From: Nocardia sp. BMG111209
Lineage (GTDB): Bacteria > Actinomycetota > Actinomycetes > Mycobacteriales > Mycobacteriaceae
Assembly: GCF_000381925.1 (NCBI RefSeq)
Contig: NZ_KB907307.1
Coordinates: 3,410,001-3,474,000 of the forward strand
Length of the DNA: 64,000 nucleotides
Direction: 5' to 3'
Shown: piece by piece, positions 38,002-48,643 of the stretch
Position numbering within the stretch: the first letter of the stretch is position 1
Layout of the letters: every line of letters begins with the position of its first letter
Translations under genes and position numbers: made by a program
The notes under the pieces: model-generated
The model's input: only the letters and a program-made list of their open reading frames with translations
What the model was told of the DNA's origin: nothing
Database searches by the model: none

Positions 38002-40317
38002 TTGCCCGACCGTCTCACCGAGGAGCATCCGGCGACCGACCGTGCGGCCGGGCCCGAGCAGGAGCAGACCCATCTGACCCGGCTCTACCAACGGCTGGAC
38101 GAGATGCGCGCCTACGCGCAGCGCCGGCTGCGCGAGGTACTGCTGGAGAGCGGGGGCACCCCGCAGGCCCGCAGCGAGCGCGAGTCCTTCACCCAGCTGT
38201 ACAGCGAGGATCTGGCGAAATACGATGCCGCCGAACACGGTCTGTGTTTCGGCCGCATCGATCTCACGCCGGGCGAGGACGACTCCGCCGCGGATCCGGA
38301 CGGCGGCCGCCGCTATATCGGCCGTCTCGGCATCCTGGACGAGGACGACGATTACGCCACCCTGTTGCTGGATTGGCGGGCGCCGCTGGCCCGGCCCTTC
38401 TACCTCGCCACCACCGCCGCGCCCGACGGCGTGATCCGGCGGCGGCACATCCGCACCCGCAACCGCACGGTCACCGCGGTCACCGACGAATTCCTGGATC
38501 TGGACGCCGCCCGCGCGGCCGGGGCCGCCGACGACGACGGCGGGGTCGGCAGCGAGAGCGCGCTGCTCACGGCGCTCAACGCGGCCCGCACCGGCCATAT
38601 GACCGACATCGTCGAGACCATCCAGCACGAGCAGGACGCGATCATCCGCTCCGAGCACAAGAGCGTGCTGGTGGTGCAGGGCGGTCCGGGCACCGGCAAG
38701 ACAGCCGTGGCGCTGCACCGCGCGGCCTACCTGCTCTACACGTACCGGCAGCAGCTGGACAAGGCGGGCGTGCTGATCATCGGCCCGAACCGCACCTTCC
38801 TCGACTACATCGGCCAGGTGCTGCCCTCGCTCGGCGAGACCGGCGTCCTGCTCTCGACGGTCGGCAACCTCTATCCGGGGGTACGGGCCACGCTGGAGGA
38901 CAGCCTGCGCGCCGGTGAGCTGAAGGGTGCGGCCACCATCGTGGAGGTGCTCAAGCAGGCCGTCCGCGACCGGCAGCAGGCGCCGCCGGAACCGATCCGG
39001 CTGTCCTTCGACGGGTATCAGCTGTTCCTCGACCGGAAGATCGTGACCAAGGCGCGCGGCCGGGCCCGCTCGTCGCGCCGTCCGCACAACCTGGCGCGGC
39101 CGATCTTCGCCGCCTCGGTGGTGGACGCGCTCACCGATCAGCTGGCCGATACGATGGGCAAGGACCTCACCGGCGGCAAGAATCTGCTGAGCCAGACCGA
39201 TCTGACCGAGATCCGCGACGAGATGCGCGCCGACCGCGACATCCAGGCGGCGATCGCGCGGCTGTGGCCGATCCTGACCCCGCAGGAGGTGCTGGCCGGG
39301 CTCTGGGCCGATCCGGATCGGCTGGCGCGGGCCGGGAACACGCTGTCGCCGGAGGACCGCAAGGAGTTGCACCGGGCGGATACCGGTGCGTTCAGCGCCG
39401 GCGACGCGCCGCTGCTGGACGAACTGGCCGAACTGCTCGGCATCGACGATTCCGAGGAGCGGGAGCGGTCCCGGCGCCGGTGGCGCGCCCAGCTGGCGGA
39501 GGCGCAGGACGCGCTCGACATCCTCACCGGCTCCGCGCCCCAGGATCTGGAGGACGATCTGGATCCGGAGATCCTGATGGCCTACGACCTCATCGACGCG
39601 AGTCAGCTGGCCGAGCGTCAGCACGTGCGTGACCGGCAGACCACCGCCGAGCGCGCCGCCGGCGACCGCACCTGGACCTACGGGCACGTGATCGTCGACG
39701 AGGCGCAGGAACTGTCCGAGATGGCGTGGCGAATGGTGATGCGGCGCATCCCGAACCGGTGGATGACGGTGGTCGGCGACGTCGCGCAGACCGGCGATCC
39801 GGCGGGTGCCTCGTCCTGGCAGCGGGTGCTGGAACCGTATGTGGCACAACGCTGGAAGCTCACCGAGCTGACCGTCAACTACCGCACGCCGGCCGAGATC
39901 ATGGCCGTCGCCGCGGATGTGCTGACCGCCATCGACGCGACGGCCGGACAGCCGCGCTCGGTGCGCGAAACCGGCCGTCCGCCCACCGCGATCCGGGTAT
40001 CGGCCGGCGACATCGCGGCGGAGGCGAAGCGGCTGGTGGCCGCCGAGGCGCCGCTGCCCGGCATCGCCGCGGTACTGGCGCCGCATTCGCTGATCGACGA
40101 ATTGTCTTCGCTCGCAGACGATTCCGTGCAGGTGCTGACCGTGCACGATGCCAAGGGCCTGGAGTTCGACGCGGTGATCCTGGTGGAGCCGCGCGAGATC
40201 CTCGGCGAATCACCGCGCGGGCTCAACGATCTCTACGTCGCGCTCACCCGTGCCACCCAGCGCCTGACCGTGGTGCACACCGGCGAACTGCCCGGGGTGC
40301 TGGGCCGGCTTGGCTGA
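38002..40317 (+). CDS. HelD-type RNA polymerase-associated ATPase (UvrD/Rep-like)
   Basis: The 771-residue product has the SF1 motor of HelD proteins: Walker A GGPGTGKT at 227-234, DEAQE at 566-570, GDVAQTGDPAGASSW, and a late VQVLTVHDAKGLEFD and YVALTRATQRL. HelD proteins free RNA polymerase from nucleic acid. TTG 38002 is the best start, with AAGGAG seven bases upstream and a coiled-coil N-terminus (about 10-60) that fits the polymerase channel. The HelR subgroup protects against rifamycins by a Pro-Glu-Asn loop; I find no PEN tripeptide and no rifamycin-associated element upstream. Confidence 0.85.
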   Translation: MPDRLTEEHPATDRAAGPEQEQTHLTRLYQRLDEMRAYAQRRLREVLLESGGTPQARSERESFTQLYSEDLAKYDAAEHGLCFGRIDLTPGEDDSAADPDGGRRYIGRLGILDEDDDYATLLLDWRAPLARPFYLATTAAPDGVIRRRHIRTRNRTVTAVTDEFLDLDAARAAGAADDDGGVGSESALLTALNAARTGHMTDIVETIQHEQDAIIRSEHKSVLVVQGGPGTGKTAVALHRAAYLLYTYRQQLDKAGVLIIGPNRTFLDYIGQVLPSLGETGVLLSTVGNLYPGVRATLEDSLRAGELKGAATIVEVLKQAVRDRQQAPPEPIRLSFDGYQLFLDRKIVTKARGRARSSRRPHNLARPIFAASVVDALTDQLADTMGKDLTGGKNLLSQTDLTEIRDEMRADRDIQAAIARLWPILTPQEVLAGLWADPDRLARAGNTLSPEDRKELHRADTGAFSAGDAPLLDELAELLGIDDSEERERSRRRWRAQLAEAQDALDILTGSAPQDLEDDLDPEILMAYDLIDASQLAERQHVRDRQTTAERAAGDRTWTYGHVIVDEAQELSEMAWRMVMRRIPNRWMTVVGDVAQTGDPAGASSWQRVLEPYVAQRWKLTELTVNYRTPAEIMAVAADVLTAIDATAGQPRSVRETGRPPTAIRVSAGDIAAEAKRLVAAEAPLPGIAAVLAPHSLIDELSSLADDSVQVLTVHDAKGLEFDAVILVEPREILGESPRGLNDLYVALTRATQRLTVVHTGELPGVLGRLG

Positions 40318-40343
40318 TTCGCCGGCGCGGCCCGGATATGCGA

Positions 40344-40373
40344 ACGGCCCCGATCCGATCGGATCGGGGCCGT
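40344..40373. terminator. Bidirectional terminator between helD and universal stress gene
   Basis: A perfect 30-bp palindrome: ACGGCCCCGATCCGA (40344-40358) and its complement to 40373. It lies between convergent genes, 26 bases after one stop and 10 before the other. Confidence 0.75.
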
Positions 40374-40383
40374 CGCGTCGAAC

Positions 40384-40836
40384 TCAGCGGACGGTGTGGA
40401 CGATCAGCACGTCGGTGCGCGACTTGCGGGCGACATCCGCGGGCACCGAACCCAGCAACCGGCCGGCGAGGGTGTTGAGGCCCCGGTTGCCGACGACCAG
40501 CAGATCGGCGTCGAGTTGCTTCACCAGATCGAGCAGCGACTCCACCGGCTCGCCGACGACGGCGCGATCGACCACGTCCTTGGCGCCGGCGGCCTGGGCC
40601 CGGTCCCGCGCGGTCCGCAGGATCTCGTTGGTGGGCGCGGAACCACGCACCTGGTACGCCTCGTCCTTGAGCACGTCGGCCGCGGCGGCGACGTCCCGGT
40701 CGTCGGTCGGATAGTAGGCGCAGACCACATACAGGGTGGCGCCCGCGTCCGCGGCCAGCGAGGCCGCCTTGTCGACGGCGACATACGACGAGTCCGACCC
40801 ATCGGTACCGACGACGATGGTCCGGTAGGCGGTCAT
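40384..40836 (-). CDS. Universal stress protein (UspA family)
   Basis: The 150-residue product has the Usp fold with an intact ATP site: TIVVGTDGSDSS at the start and VVGNRGLNTLAGRLLGSVPADVARKSRTDVLIVHT (the G-2x-G-9x-G-S/T motif). Its place between uvrA and uvrB is that of Rv1636 (a cAMP/ATP-binding Usp) in M. tuberculosis. TTTGGAGGACAC precedes the ATG. Confidence 0.93.
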   Translation of the reverse strand: MTAYRTIVVGTDGSDSSYVAVDKAASLAADAGATLYVVCAYYPTDDRDVAAAADVLKDEAYQVRGSAPTNEILRTARDRAQAAGAKDVVDRAVVGEPVESLLDLVKQLDADLLVVGNRGLNTLAGRLLGSVPADVARKSRTDVLIVHTVR

Positions 40837-41260
40837 GTGTCCTCCAAATGTACGGTTCTTCGGTGCCGGTGCGTTTCCCCCACCGGCGGCACTGCGCTAG
40901 ACCATAGCCGCCTGACACAGCGCGAAACTCGAAATTGCACGACATCACACTCGTATGCCGTAAAGCGCACGGTCGCATTCGTGCCACCGAATCACGGCGC
41001 GACCGCATCACCTGGGCCGATTCCGCGACCCGGGAGAGTTTCGTCGCATACCCGAACGGTCTTGCGCCCCTGGGATTTCCGTCACAGCGCGGCTATCGGC
41101 CGGTCGAATGTGAAACCACCGCGCACCATCACGGATCGGCCCTCGGCGCGCACCGTCGTGAACATTCACAATCGCGATGGCATGTTCCTTGTCGCATACC
41201 GGGAAGGCCCGCCGGAGCGGGCATTCCCGATATGGCAGAAAGCGATTCCCGGCGCGGGAA
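40837..41260. other. Gene-free stretch upstream of the universal stress gene
   Basis: These 424 bp separate the starts and ends of two minus-strand genes and should hold the promoter of the universal stress gene. Open frames here lack family resemblance and ribosome sites. GAACAT (41158-41163) and ATGTTC (41181-41186) form a spaced inverted repeat. Nothing else stands out. Confidence 0.5.
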
Positions 41261-41677
41261 TCAGTGCAGGGTGAACAGCGGGCCGGTGATCATCAGGCCG
41301 AGGTGCCGCTCGTGGGCGAAGAAGGCGAACAGCGCCAGGGCCGCACCCATCAGCGCGATGTTCTTGTTGAAGTTGATCATCTCGGCCTGCTTCAGCTGCG
41401 GGTCGGACTCCCGCCAGAACGTGTGCATCATGAAGGTGGTCGGGATCAGGAACACCAGCAGCAGCAGGCATCCCAGATCGGCCCAGATGCCGAGGACCAC
41501 CATGAGTCCTGCGACCAGCGCCAGTACGCCCGAGCCGATCACGGCGGCCCGCGCCGCGGGCACACCCTTGGCCGTCGCGTACGCGGCCATACCCTCCGAC
41601 TGGGCGAAATGCCCGAACGAGGACAGGACGAACAACAGGGCGAACAGGATTCGCCCGATCAGCACCACAACACTCAT
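41261..41677 (-). CDS. DoxX family membrane protein
   Basis: The 138-residue product has four predicted spans and the DoxX pattern IGRILFALLFVLSSFGHF at the start, with YATAKGVP after span 1 and TFMMHTFW near 83-90. DoxX proteins take part in redox and thiol-stress membrane complexes in mycobacteria; the exact role is not known. GGAGG lies eight bases before the ATG. No regulator overlaps it. Confidence 0.85.
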   Translation of the reverse strand: MSVVVLIGRILFALLFVLSSFGHFAQSEGMAAYATAKGVPAARAAVIGSGVLALVAGLMVVLGIWADLGCLLLLVFLIPTTFMMHTFWRESDPQLKQAEMINFNKNIALMGAALALFAFFAHERHLGLMITGPLFTLH

Positions 41678-41772
41678 CGCCAGGACCTCCGTTGTCGACG
41701 CCGGTTTCCGGAGGCGTCTCGGGCTTTCCGCGGATGTGTCCTAGTGAGGCTAGGACCGTCGCCGGCCGTTTG

Positions 41773-42756
41773 CTAGACGTCGTTATCGACCAGCCGCGCA
41801 TACGCGACCGGCGGCATCCCGACCTCCCGGGTGAACTCCCGGGCGAAGTGCGCCTGGTCGTAGTAGCCGAGTTCGAGCGCCAGTGCCGCGATGTCGTCGG
41901 TGTGACCGCCCGCGAGCAGATGCGCCCCGTCCTGCAGCCGGTAGCGCCGCAGCACCCATTTCGGCCCGGCACCGACGTACCGGCGGAACAGCCGCTGCAA
42001 GGTCCGCATCGGCACCGCGAAGCGCTCGGTGACCTGGTCGACGCGGGCGAGCTCCCGGTCGTGCTCCATCGCGTCGACGATGCGCAGCACCAGCCGGTAC
42101 GCCGGATCGTCCGGGGCCCGCTCGGCCGCGTCGGCGAAGAATGCCTCGACGATCTCCCGGCGCTCCGCCATCGTGGCCGCCGCGAGCACCTTCTCGGTCA
42201 GCCCGACCGCGTCGGGCAGGACCGTGGTGAGTTCCACGGCGGTGTCCCGGAACGCGCCGACATCCAGGCCGGTAAAGGCGCCGAAACCGCCGGGCCGGAA
42301 CTTCACCCCGAACGTCTCGCCGAGACCGGACAGGGGTCGCACGAACTTCGCCGTGCAGACGCCGTTGACGAATCCACCGCTGCGGCTGTGGGTGGCCTCG
42401 AAGGTGACGTTGACACACGGATACGGCAGCACCTCGGCCGCGTAGTCCGGCCGGCCGCGCAGATCCCACGCCACCGCCCAGTACCAGTCGAGGAATCGCG
42501 CGAGTTCCGGTCCGGGTGGCAACCGGTCCAGGCTGCGGTGCCGCTCCTGCTCGACGGGCCGCAGGACGGCCTTCGACGGATCCGGTGGCGGCACCGGGAC
42601 CACTTCCGGGACAACATCTTTCGCGCCGCCGCCTGCTCCCGGCCGGGGCGTCGCCGCCTCACGCCCGGCGGGTGCCACGACCGATTCCCCCGGCGCCGGT
42701 GCGCTGTCGCATTCTTCCAAGACCACGGCCCGATATCCGACGAGAGTGGTCGTCAT
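41773..42756 (-). CDS. AraC family regulator with DUF6597-type sensor domain
   Basis: The product has an N-terminal sensor (from about PPGPELARFLDWYWAVAWDL to about 200) and a C-terminal AraC DNA-binding domain (FAVPMRTLQRLFRRYVGAGPKWVLRRYRLQDGAHLL, then IAALALELGYYDQAHFAREFTREVGMPPVAYARL). The start is uncertain. ATG 42756 shares the CATG with the start of the divergent VOC gene and leaves no room for a promoter; the first 65 residues are Pro/Ala-rich. GTG 42594, with GGAAG eight bases upstream, gives a 273-residue protein of more usual size. Confidence 0.8.
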   Translation of the reverse strand: MTTTLVGYRAVVLEECDSAPAPGESVVAPAGREAATPRPGAGGGAKDVVPEVVPVPPPDPSKAVLRPVEQERHRSLDRLPPGPELARFLDWYWAVAWDLRGRPDYAAEVLPYPCVNVTFEATHSRSGGFVNGVCTAKFVRPLSGLGETFGVKFRPGGFGAFTGLDVGAFRDTAVELTTVLPDAVGLTEKVLAAATMAERREIVEAFFADAAERAPDDPAYRLVLRIVDAMEHDRELARVDQVTERFAVPMRTLQRLFRRYVGAGPKWVLRRYRLQDGAHLLAGGHTDDIAALALELGYYDQAHFAREFTREVGMPPVAYARLVDNDV

Positions 42757-43225
42757 GACCAACACCGTGAATCCGATTCCCGAGGGCTACCACAGCATCA
42801 CCTGTTTCCTCGCCGTCCCCGACGGCAACAAGGCCATCGAGTTCTATCGCGCGGTCTTCGGCGCGGAGGTGCTGAGCCGCAACGACACTCCCGACGGCCA
42901 GCCCGCCCACGCCGAACTGCTGATCGGCGATTCGACCATCCAGCTCGGCATGCCGCTGCCCGAACACGGTGTGCGCGCACCCGCCGACGACTGGGTCCAC
43001 ACCAGCATCGTGCACTACTGCCCCGACGCCGACGCCGTGATCAAACTGGCCCGCGAGCACGGCGCCCGCCGCGCCGAGGACCCCGAAACCTTCGTCACCG
43101 GCGACCGCTACGGCCTCGTGATGGACCCCTTCGGCCACCGCTGGGTGATCATGACCCGAGTCGAGGACGTCTCGCGCGAGGAAGCCGAGCGCCGGGTCAA
43201 CGAATGGATGGCGACCCAGAGCTGA
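42755..43225 (+). CDS. VOC family protein, PhnB/glyoxalase-like
   Basis: The 156-residue product is a PhnB-like VOC protein: GYHSITCFLAVPDGNKAIEFYRAVFGAEVLSR at the start, and GDRYGLVMDPFGHRWVIMTRVEDVSREEAERRVNEW at the end, the usual signature of this group. It may bind a metal; function unknown. It is divergent from the AraC-type gene, with both candidate ATGs on one CATG. Regulation by that AraC protein is likely. Confidence 0.85.
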   Translation: MTNTVNPIPEGYHSITCFLAVPDGNKAIEFYRAVFGAEVLSRNDTPDGQPAHAELLIGDSTIQLGMPLPEHGVRAPADDWVHTSIVHYCPDADAVIKLAREHGARRAEDPETFVTGDRYGLVMDPFGHRWVIMTRVEDVSREEAERRVNEWMATQS

Positions 43226-43263
43226 GCGGCGCCACGGCCGGGCGGAAGGGGTTGTCCCGCAGC

Positions 43264-45450
<2,187 letters not shown>

Positions 45451-45456
45451 GTCCCC

Positions 45457-45479
45457 AGGGTAGGACCAGGCACCGACAA
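45457..45479 (-). promoter_or_regulatory. RecA-NDp (PafBC-type) promoter of uvrB
   Basis: On the minus strand TTGTCGGTG (45479-45471), CCTGGTCC, TACCCT (45462-45457). It fits tTGTCRGTG-N8-TANNNT. A start seven bases below the -10 falls on the ATG at 45450. Confidence 0.78.
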
Positions 45480-45664
45480 GAAACATCGACCGCACGACAT
45501 CACAGACCGCTTCCGCGGCCGCACACCGTGCCGGGCGACACGCGGTCGCCCGCGGCGCGCCCGGCCCCGGAGCCGATTCCGAGCCGTTACCCGGCGAACT
45601 CCCAGCACCGGGAGTTACCGTCCATCACACGACCGAACAACCACGAGCTGACAGGACTCCACCG

Positions 45665-46219
45665 ATGTCCATCCAGCACATCTCCGCTCCGCAGACCAGC
45701 GGGCAGCCGGACACCACCGCACACCGGCCGCGGATCGAATACTTCGACCTCGCGGACCTCACCGGCACCGATTCGCGGGGTTTCGTCCACTCCGTGGAGA
45801 CCTGCCACGCCACCGCCCGCGGGCTGTACGTGGCGCGCAAGGCCGACCGCGCCCCCTATCGCTATACGGAGTCCTGGCTGCTGCCCGAGTTGTCGCTGCG
45901 CGCAACCGTCCACCACGTCGGCGCGGCCCACGACCGCGACCAGATCCAGCATCTCGACCTCGGCGAGTTCACCCGGATCGGGCCGAAGCGCTGGAAGGCC
46001 ATCCTGCACTATCTGGACATCACCGTGCACAACGGACATCCGCCGGTCCTGGGCGGTATCGACGAGCTGCTCGCCGCCCACACGGCCGGGTACGTCGATC
46101 GGCAGCAGACGCGGCAGATCTTCGAACGCGCGAACCACGTGGTCGCGGGCATCGCCGCGCACGAGCAGAACTTCGACCGCTGGCTGGCCGCCCAGGGTAT
46201 CCGGCTGACCTGGCTGTGA
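45665..46219 (+). CDS. DUF402 protein, divergent copy
   Basis: The 184-residue product is a DUF402 (FomD/NTP-diphosphatase-like) protein: RIEYFDLADLTGTDSRGFVH, YRYTESWLLPELSLRATVHHV. Compared with its neighbour at 46271 it has lost family acidic or aromatic positions: DQDFYLDIGEF becomes DQIQHLDLGEF, VDHYLDI becomes LHYLDI without the Asp, and LLDSDEL becomes LGGIDEL. Metal-dependent phosphatase activity is therefore doubtful. It starts at ATG 45665 and lies 51 bases before its paralogue in tandem. Confidence 0.8.
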   Translation: MSIQHISAPQTSGQPDTTAHRPRIEYFDLADLTGTDSRGFVHSVETCHATARGLYVARKADRAPYRYTESWLLPELSLRATVHHVGAAHDRDQIQHLDLGEFTRIGPKRWKAILHYLDITVHNGHPPVLGGIDELLAAHTAGYVDRQQTRQIFERANHVVAGIAAHEQNFDRWLAAQGIRLTWL

Positions 46220-46270
46220 CCGGTCGGCGAATCGGGTGCGCCGCGCGCGCCGGCGGTAGATTCTGAGAAC

Positions 46271-46804
46271 ATGACCCAGGCGCACACGGTGAAGCTGCAC
46301 CGTCCGAAGATCGAATTTTTCGATCTGGCCGACCTCACCAACACCGATCCGAAGGGGTTCGTGCGGCCCGTCGAGCGCTATCAGGTCGAACCGTGGGGCC
46401 TGTACATGGGCCGACCCGCCGATCATCCGGAGTTCCATTACATGGAGTCCTGGCTGCTGCCCGCGCAGTCGATCCGGGTCACGGTGTTCCACAACACTCC
46501 CGAGTTCCCGCGCGACCAGGACTTCTACCTGGACATCGGCGAATTCGGCCCGGCGACGCCGGAGCGATGGAAATCCGTCGACCACTACCTCGACATCAGC
46601 CTGCGCACCGGCCGCGGCGCCGACCTGCTGGACTCCGACGAGTTGCTGGCCGCGCACGCCGCCGGCTACCTGAGCCTCGACGAGTCCCGGCGGGCGATCG
46701 AGACGGCGGTGGCCGCCCTCGGCGGGATCGCCGCCCACGGTTACGACCTCGACGGCTGGCTACGGTCCGAGGGCGTCACGCTGACCTGGAAGGATCGCAA
46801 CTGA
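46271..46804 (+). CDS. DUF402 protein
   Basis: The 177-residue product has the full DUF402 pattern: KIEFFDLADLTNTDPKGFVRPVERYQVEPWGLYMGRPADHP, DQDFYLDIGEF, DHYLDISLRTG, LLDSDELLAAH. Family members with known activity are metal-dependent nucleoside phosphatases. The same gene (Rv1632c) lies between coaE and uvrB in M. tuberculosis, so this is the orthologue and the gene before it is the extra copy. Confidence 0.85.
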   Translation: MTQAHTVKLHRPKIEFFDLADLTNTDPKGFVRPVERYQVEPWGLYMGRPADHPEFHYMESWLLPAQSIRVTVFHNTPEFPRDQDFYLDIGEFGPATPERWKSVDHYLDISLRTGRGADLLDSDELLAAHAAGYLSLDESRRAIETAVAALGGIAAHGYDLDGWLRSEGVTLTWKDRN

Positions 46805-46851
46805 CGCCTGCCCGGCAATCCTGGCGGCCGCCCGGTACTCCTGCCGCCCGC

Positions 46852-48030
46852 TCAGTGCTCCTGCCGCGGCACCCGCGACCGGATCTCGTCGAACCACGGA
46901 CCCTTCACCGCCAGGTAGGCGGCCGTCGCCGCCGGGCCCGACAACCCCGCGGCCTTCGCCTCCGCATCGCGTTTCACGCCCAGATACTCCGCACGAGCGT
47001 CGGCGTCCGCCCGCAGCCAGTCCCGGAAATCGAGGGCGAAGCGCTGTCCCGGTGAACCGTCCACGCGCACATGCAGATTCACCGCACGGCCCGGATCGGC
47101 GTTGCCGTGCATCCGCTGGGCCCAGGCGGCCGGATCGGTGCCCGGCTTCGGATCGTCCGTGGTGAGCTCGTCCACGCGCGGGAAGCCGATCACGGTCAGC
47201 GGCTCGCGCAGCGCGTCGGCGGCATCGAGATCGGCGACGGTGATCTGGAGGTCGAGGACATCCTGCGCCGGCAGATCCGGCACCGCGGTGGAACCGATGT
47301 GGTCGATGCGCCGGGCCGTGGCGCCGGCGGCGGTCCACAGCCGCCCGATGATCCGCTGCGCCGCGGCCGCCCAGCCCGGGTCGTGCGCGATCAGCCGGAT
47401 CGGCCCGCGGGGGGCCCGGGTGCGGGTGCGCAGATGCTCCTCGAACGCCACCAGCCGCTCCCACAGCGCCGCCACCTGCGGTCCCAGCTCGTCCGGGCCA
47501 CCGTTGTTGTCCAGCAGCACATCCGCGGCGGCCCGGCGCTGCTCGTCGGTGGCCTGGGCCTTGATCCGGACCAGCGCGTCGGCGGGGGCGATGCCACGGA
47601 ACTCCTCCAGGCGCCGCACCCGCACGTCGGCGTCGGCCATCACCACGGCGACCAGGTTTAGTACGGCCCCCATCCCGTTCTCCACCAGCAGCGGGACGTC
47701 CTGCACCACGATCGCGTCCGCGGGAGCCGCGCCGAGCAGTTCGGCGGCGCGCTCACCGACCAGCGGATGGGTGATGCCGTTCAACGTCGCCCGGGTCTCG
47801 TCGCTGACGAAGGCCTTGGCCGCCAGCGCCGCCCGGTCCAACCGGCCGCCGGCGTCGAGGATGTCCGATCCGAACGCCTCGACCAGCGCGGTCAGCCCCT
47901 CGGTACCCGGTTCGACGACCTCGCGGGCGATCGCGTCGCTGTCGATGAGTACGGCGCCTCGTTCGACCAGCTGCCGAGACACCGTCGACTTGCCCGCGCC
48001 CATGCCTCCGGTGAGCCCCATTCGCAACAC
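46852..48030 (-). CDS. coaE: Dephospho-CoA kinase fused to a GrpB/UPF0157 domain
   Basis: The last enzyme of CoA synthesis phosphorylates the ribose 3'-OH of dephospho-CoA. Residues 1-200 are the kinase, with Walker A GGMGAGKST at 8-16 and DSDAIAREVV; residues from about 212 to the end are a GrpB (nucleotidyltransferase-fold) domain with RIDHIGSTAVPDLPAQDVLDLQI. The same fusion is known in mycobacteria. Start is GTG 48030. The role of the GrpB part in folding or regulation is known only partly. Confidence 0.95.
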   Translation of the reverse strand: MLRMGLTGGMGAGKSTVSRQLVERGAVLIDSDAIAREVVEPGTEGLTALVEAFGSDILDAGGRLDRAALAAKAFVSDETRATLNGITHPLVGERAAELLGAAPADAIVVQDVPLLVENGMGAVLNLVAVVMADADVRVRRLEEFRGIAPADALVRIKAQATDEQRRAAADVLLDNNGGPDELGPQVAALWERLVAFEEHLRTRTRAPRGPIRLIAHDPGWAAAAQRIIGRLWTAAGATARRIDHIGSTAVPDLPAQDVLDLQITVADLDAADALREPLTVIGFPRVDELTTDDPKPGTDPAAWAQRMHGNADPGRAVNLHVRVDGSPGQRFALDFRDWLRADADARAEYLGVKRDAEAKAAGLSGPAATAAYLAVKGPWFDEIRSRVPRQEH

Positions 48031-48173
48031 CGGATCAGTGTCGCATCCGCTGTCCGGATTCGCGCACGGCCCCGACCCTTCGCGCGCGGCGCGGCGGAGT
48101 ACCCATTCGCCCCGCGGCTTGCACCTCCGCCGCCCGGGAAATTCCGTTCCGTGACGCGTGCGATATCGATTCG

Positions 48174-48251
48174 CAACTTTTTCGACCGTACCGGACCTCC
48201 GGTCGGCAAACTTCCGACATGAAAGGTCAAGAGTTGATCAACTTTCGACCG
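48174..48251. promoter_or_regulatory. Repeat and palindrome cluster upstream of coaE
   Basis: CAACTTTTTCGACCG (48174-48188) recurs as CAACTTTCGACCG (48239-48251). AGTTGATCAACT at 48232-48243 is a perfect 12-bp palindrome that overlaps the second copy. Within the gap 48031-48338 this is the only AT-rich patch, probably a promoter region serving coaE and perhaps a small plus-strand gene. Confidence 0.4.
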
Positions 48252-48338
48252 AACCCACTTTTGTTCCGCTACTCTCGCCGCGGGCGATCCAGGCCACAGC
48301 GAGCACACCGGCCACCTCGAGCGAGCGAAGGAAAAGCA

Positions 48339-48551
48339 TTGGGCATCGACAACATCCAGACGGGTCGCCACCGACTGGGTACTTCCGGCACCGTGCATTG
48401 TCTGCACATTCCTGCCGTGGCAACCGCTCTCGCGGAATACCGACGCTCCTGGCTCACCACTCTGCTCAGTCCGGCCCGCCATCGATTCCCGCTGCTCCGC
48501 CGGCGCACCTTCGTCCCGATCCGGCGCTGGATGCCCGTCCCCGCCACCTGA
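48339..48551 (+). CDS. Possible small protein of 70 residues, TTG start
   Basis: AAGGA lies six bases before TTG 48339, and the frame then encodes 70 residues: GIDNIQTGRHRLGTSGTVHCLHIPAV near the start and a basic tail (RHRFPLLRRRTFVPIRRWMPVP). Third codon positions are GC-rich, as in neighbouring genes. There is no recognisable family, and the sense may instead be chance. Downstream, 48552-48643 holds only the convergent phospholipase end. Confidence 0.35.
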   Translation: MGIDNIQTGRHRLGTSGTVHCLHIPAVATALAEYRRSWLTTLLSPARHRFPLLRRRTFVPIRRWMPVPAT

Positions 48552-48643
48552 CAGCACGGAACGGTCACTGCCACAACACTTCTCGCATCCCGAAACCGGT
48601 ACACTCCGTCCCGGCGGCGATCCGGGACGGAGTGCGTTGCGGC

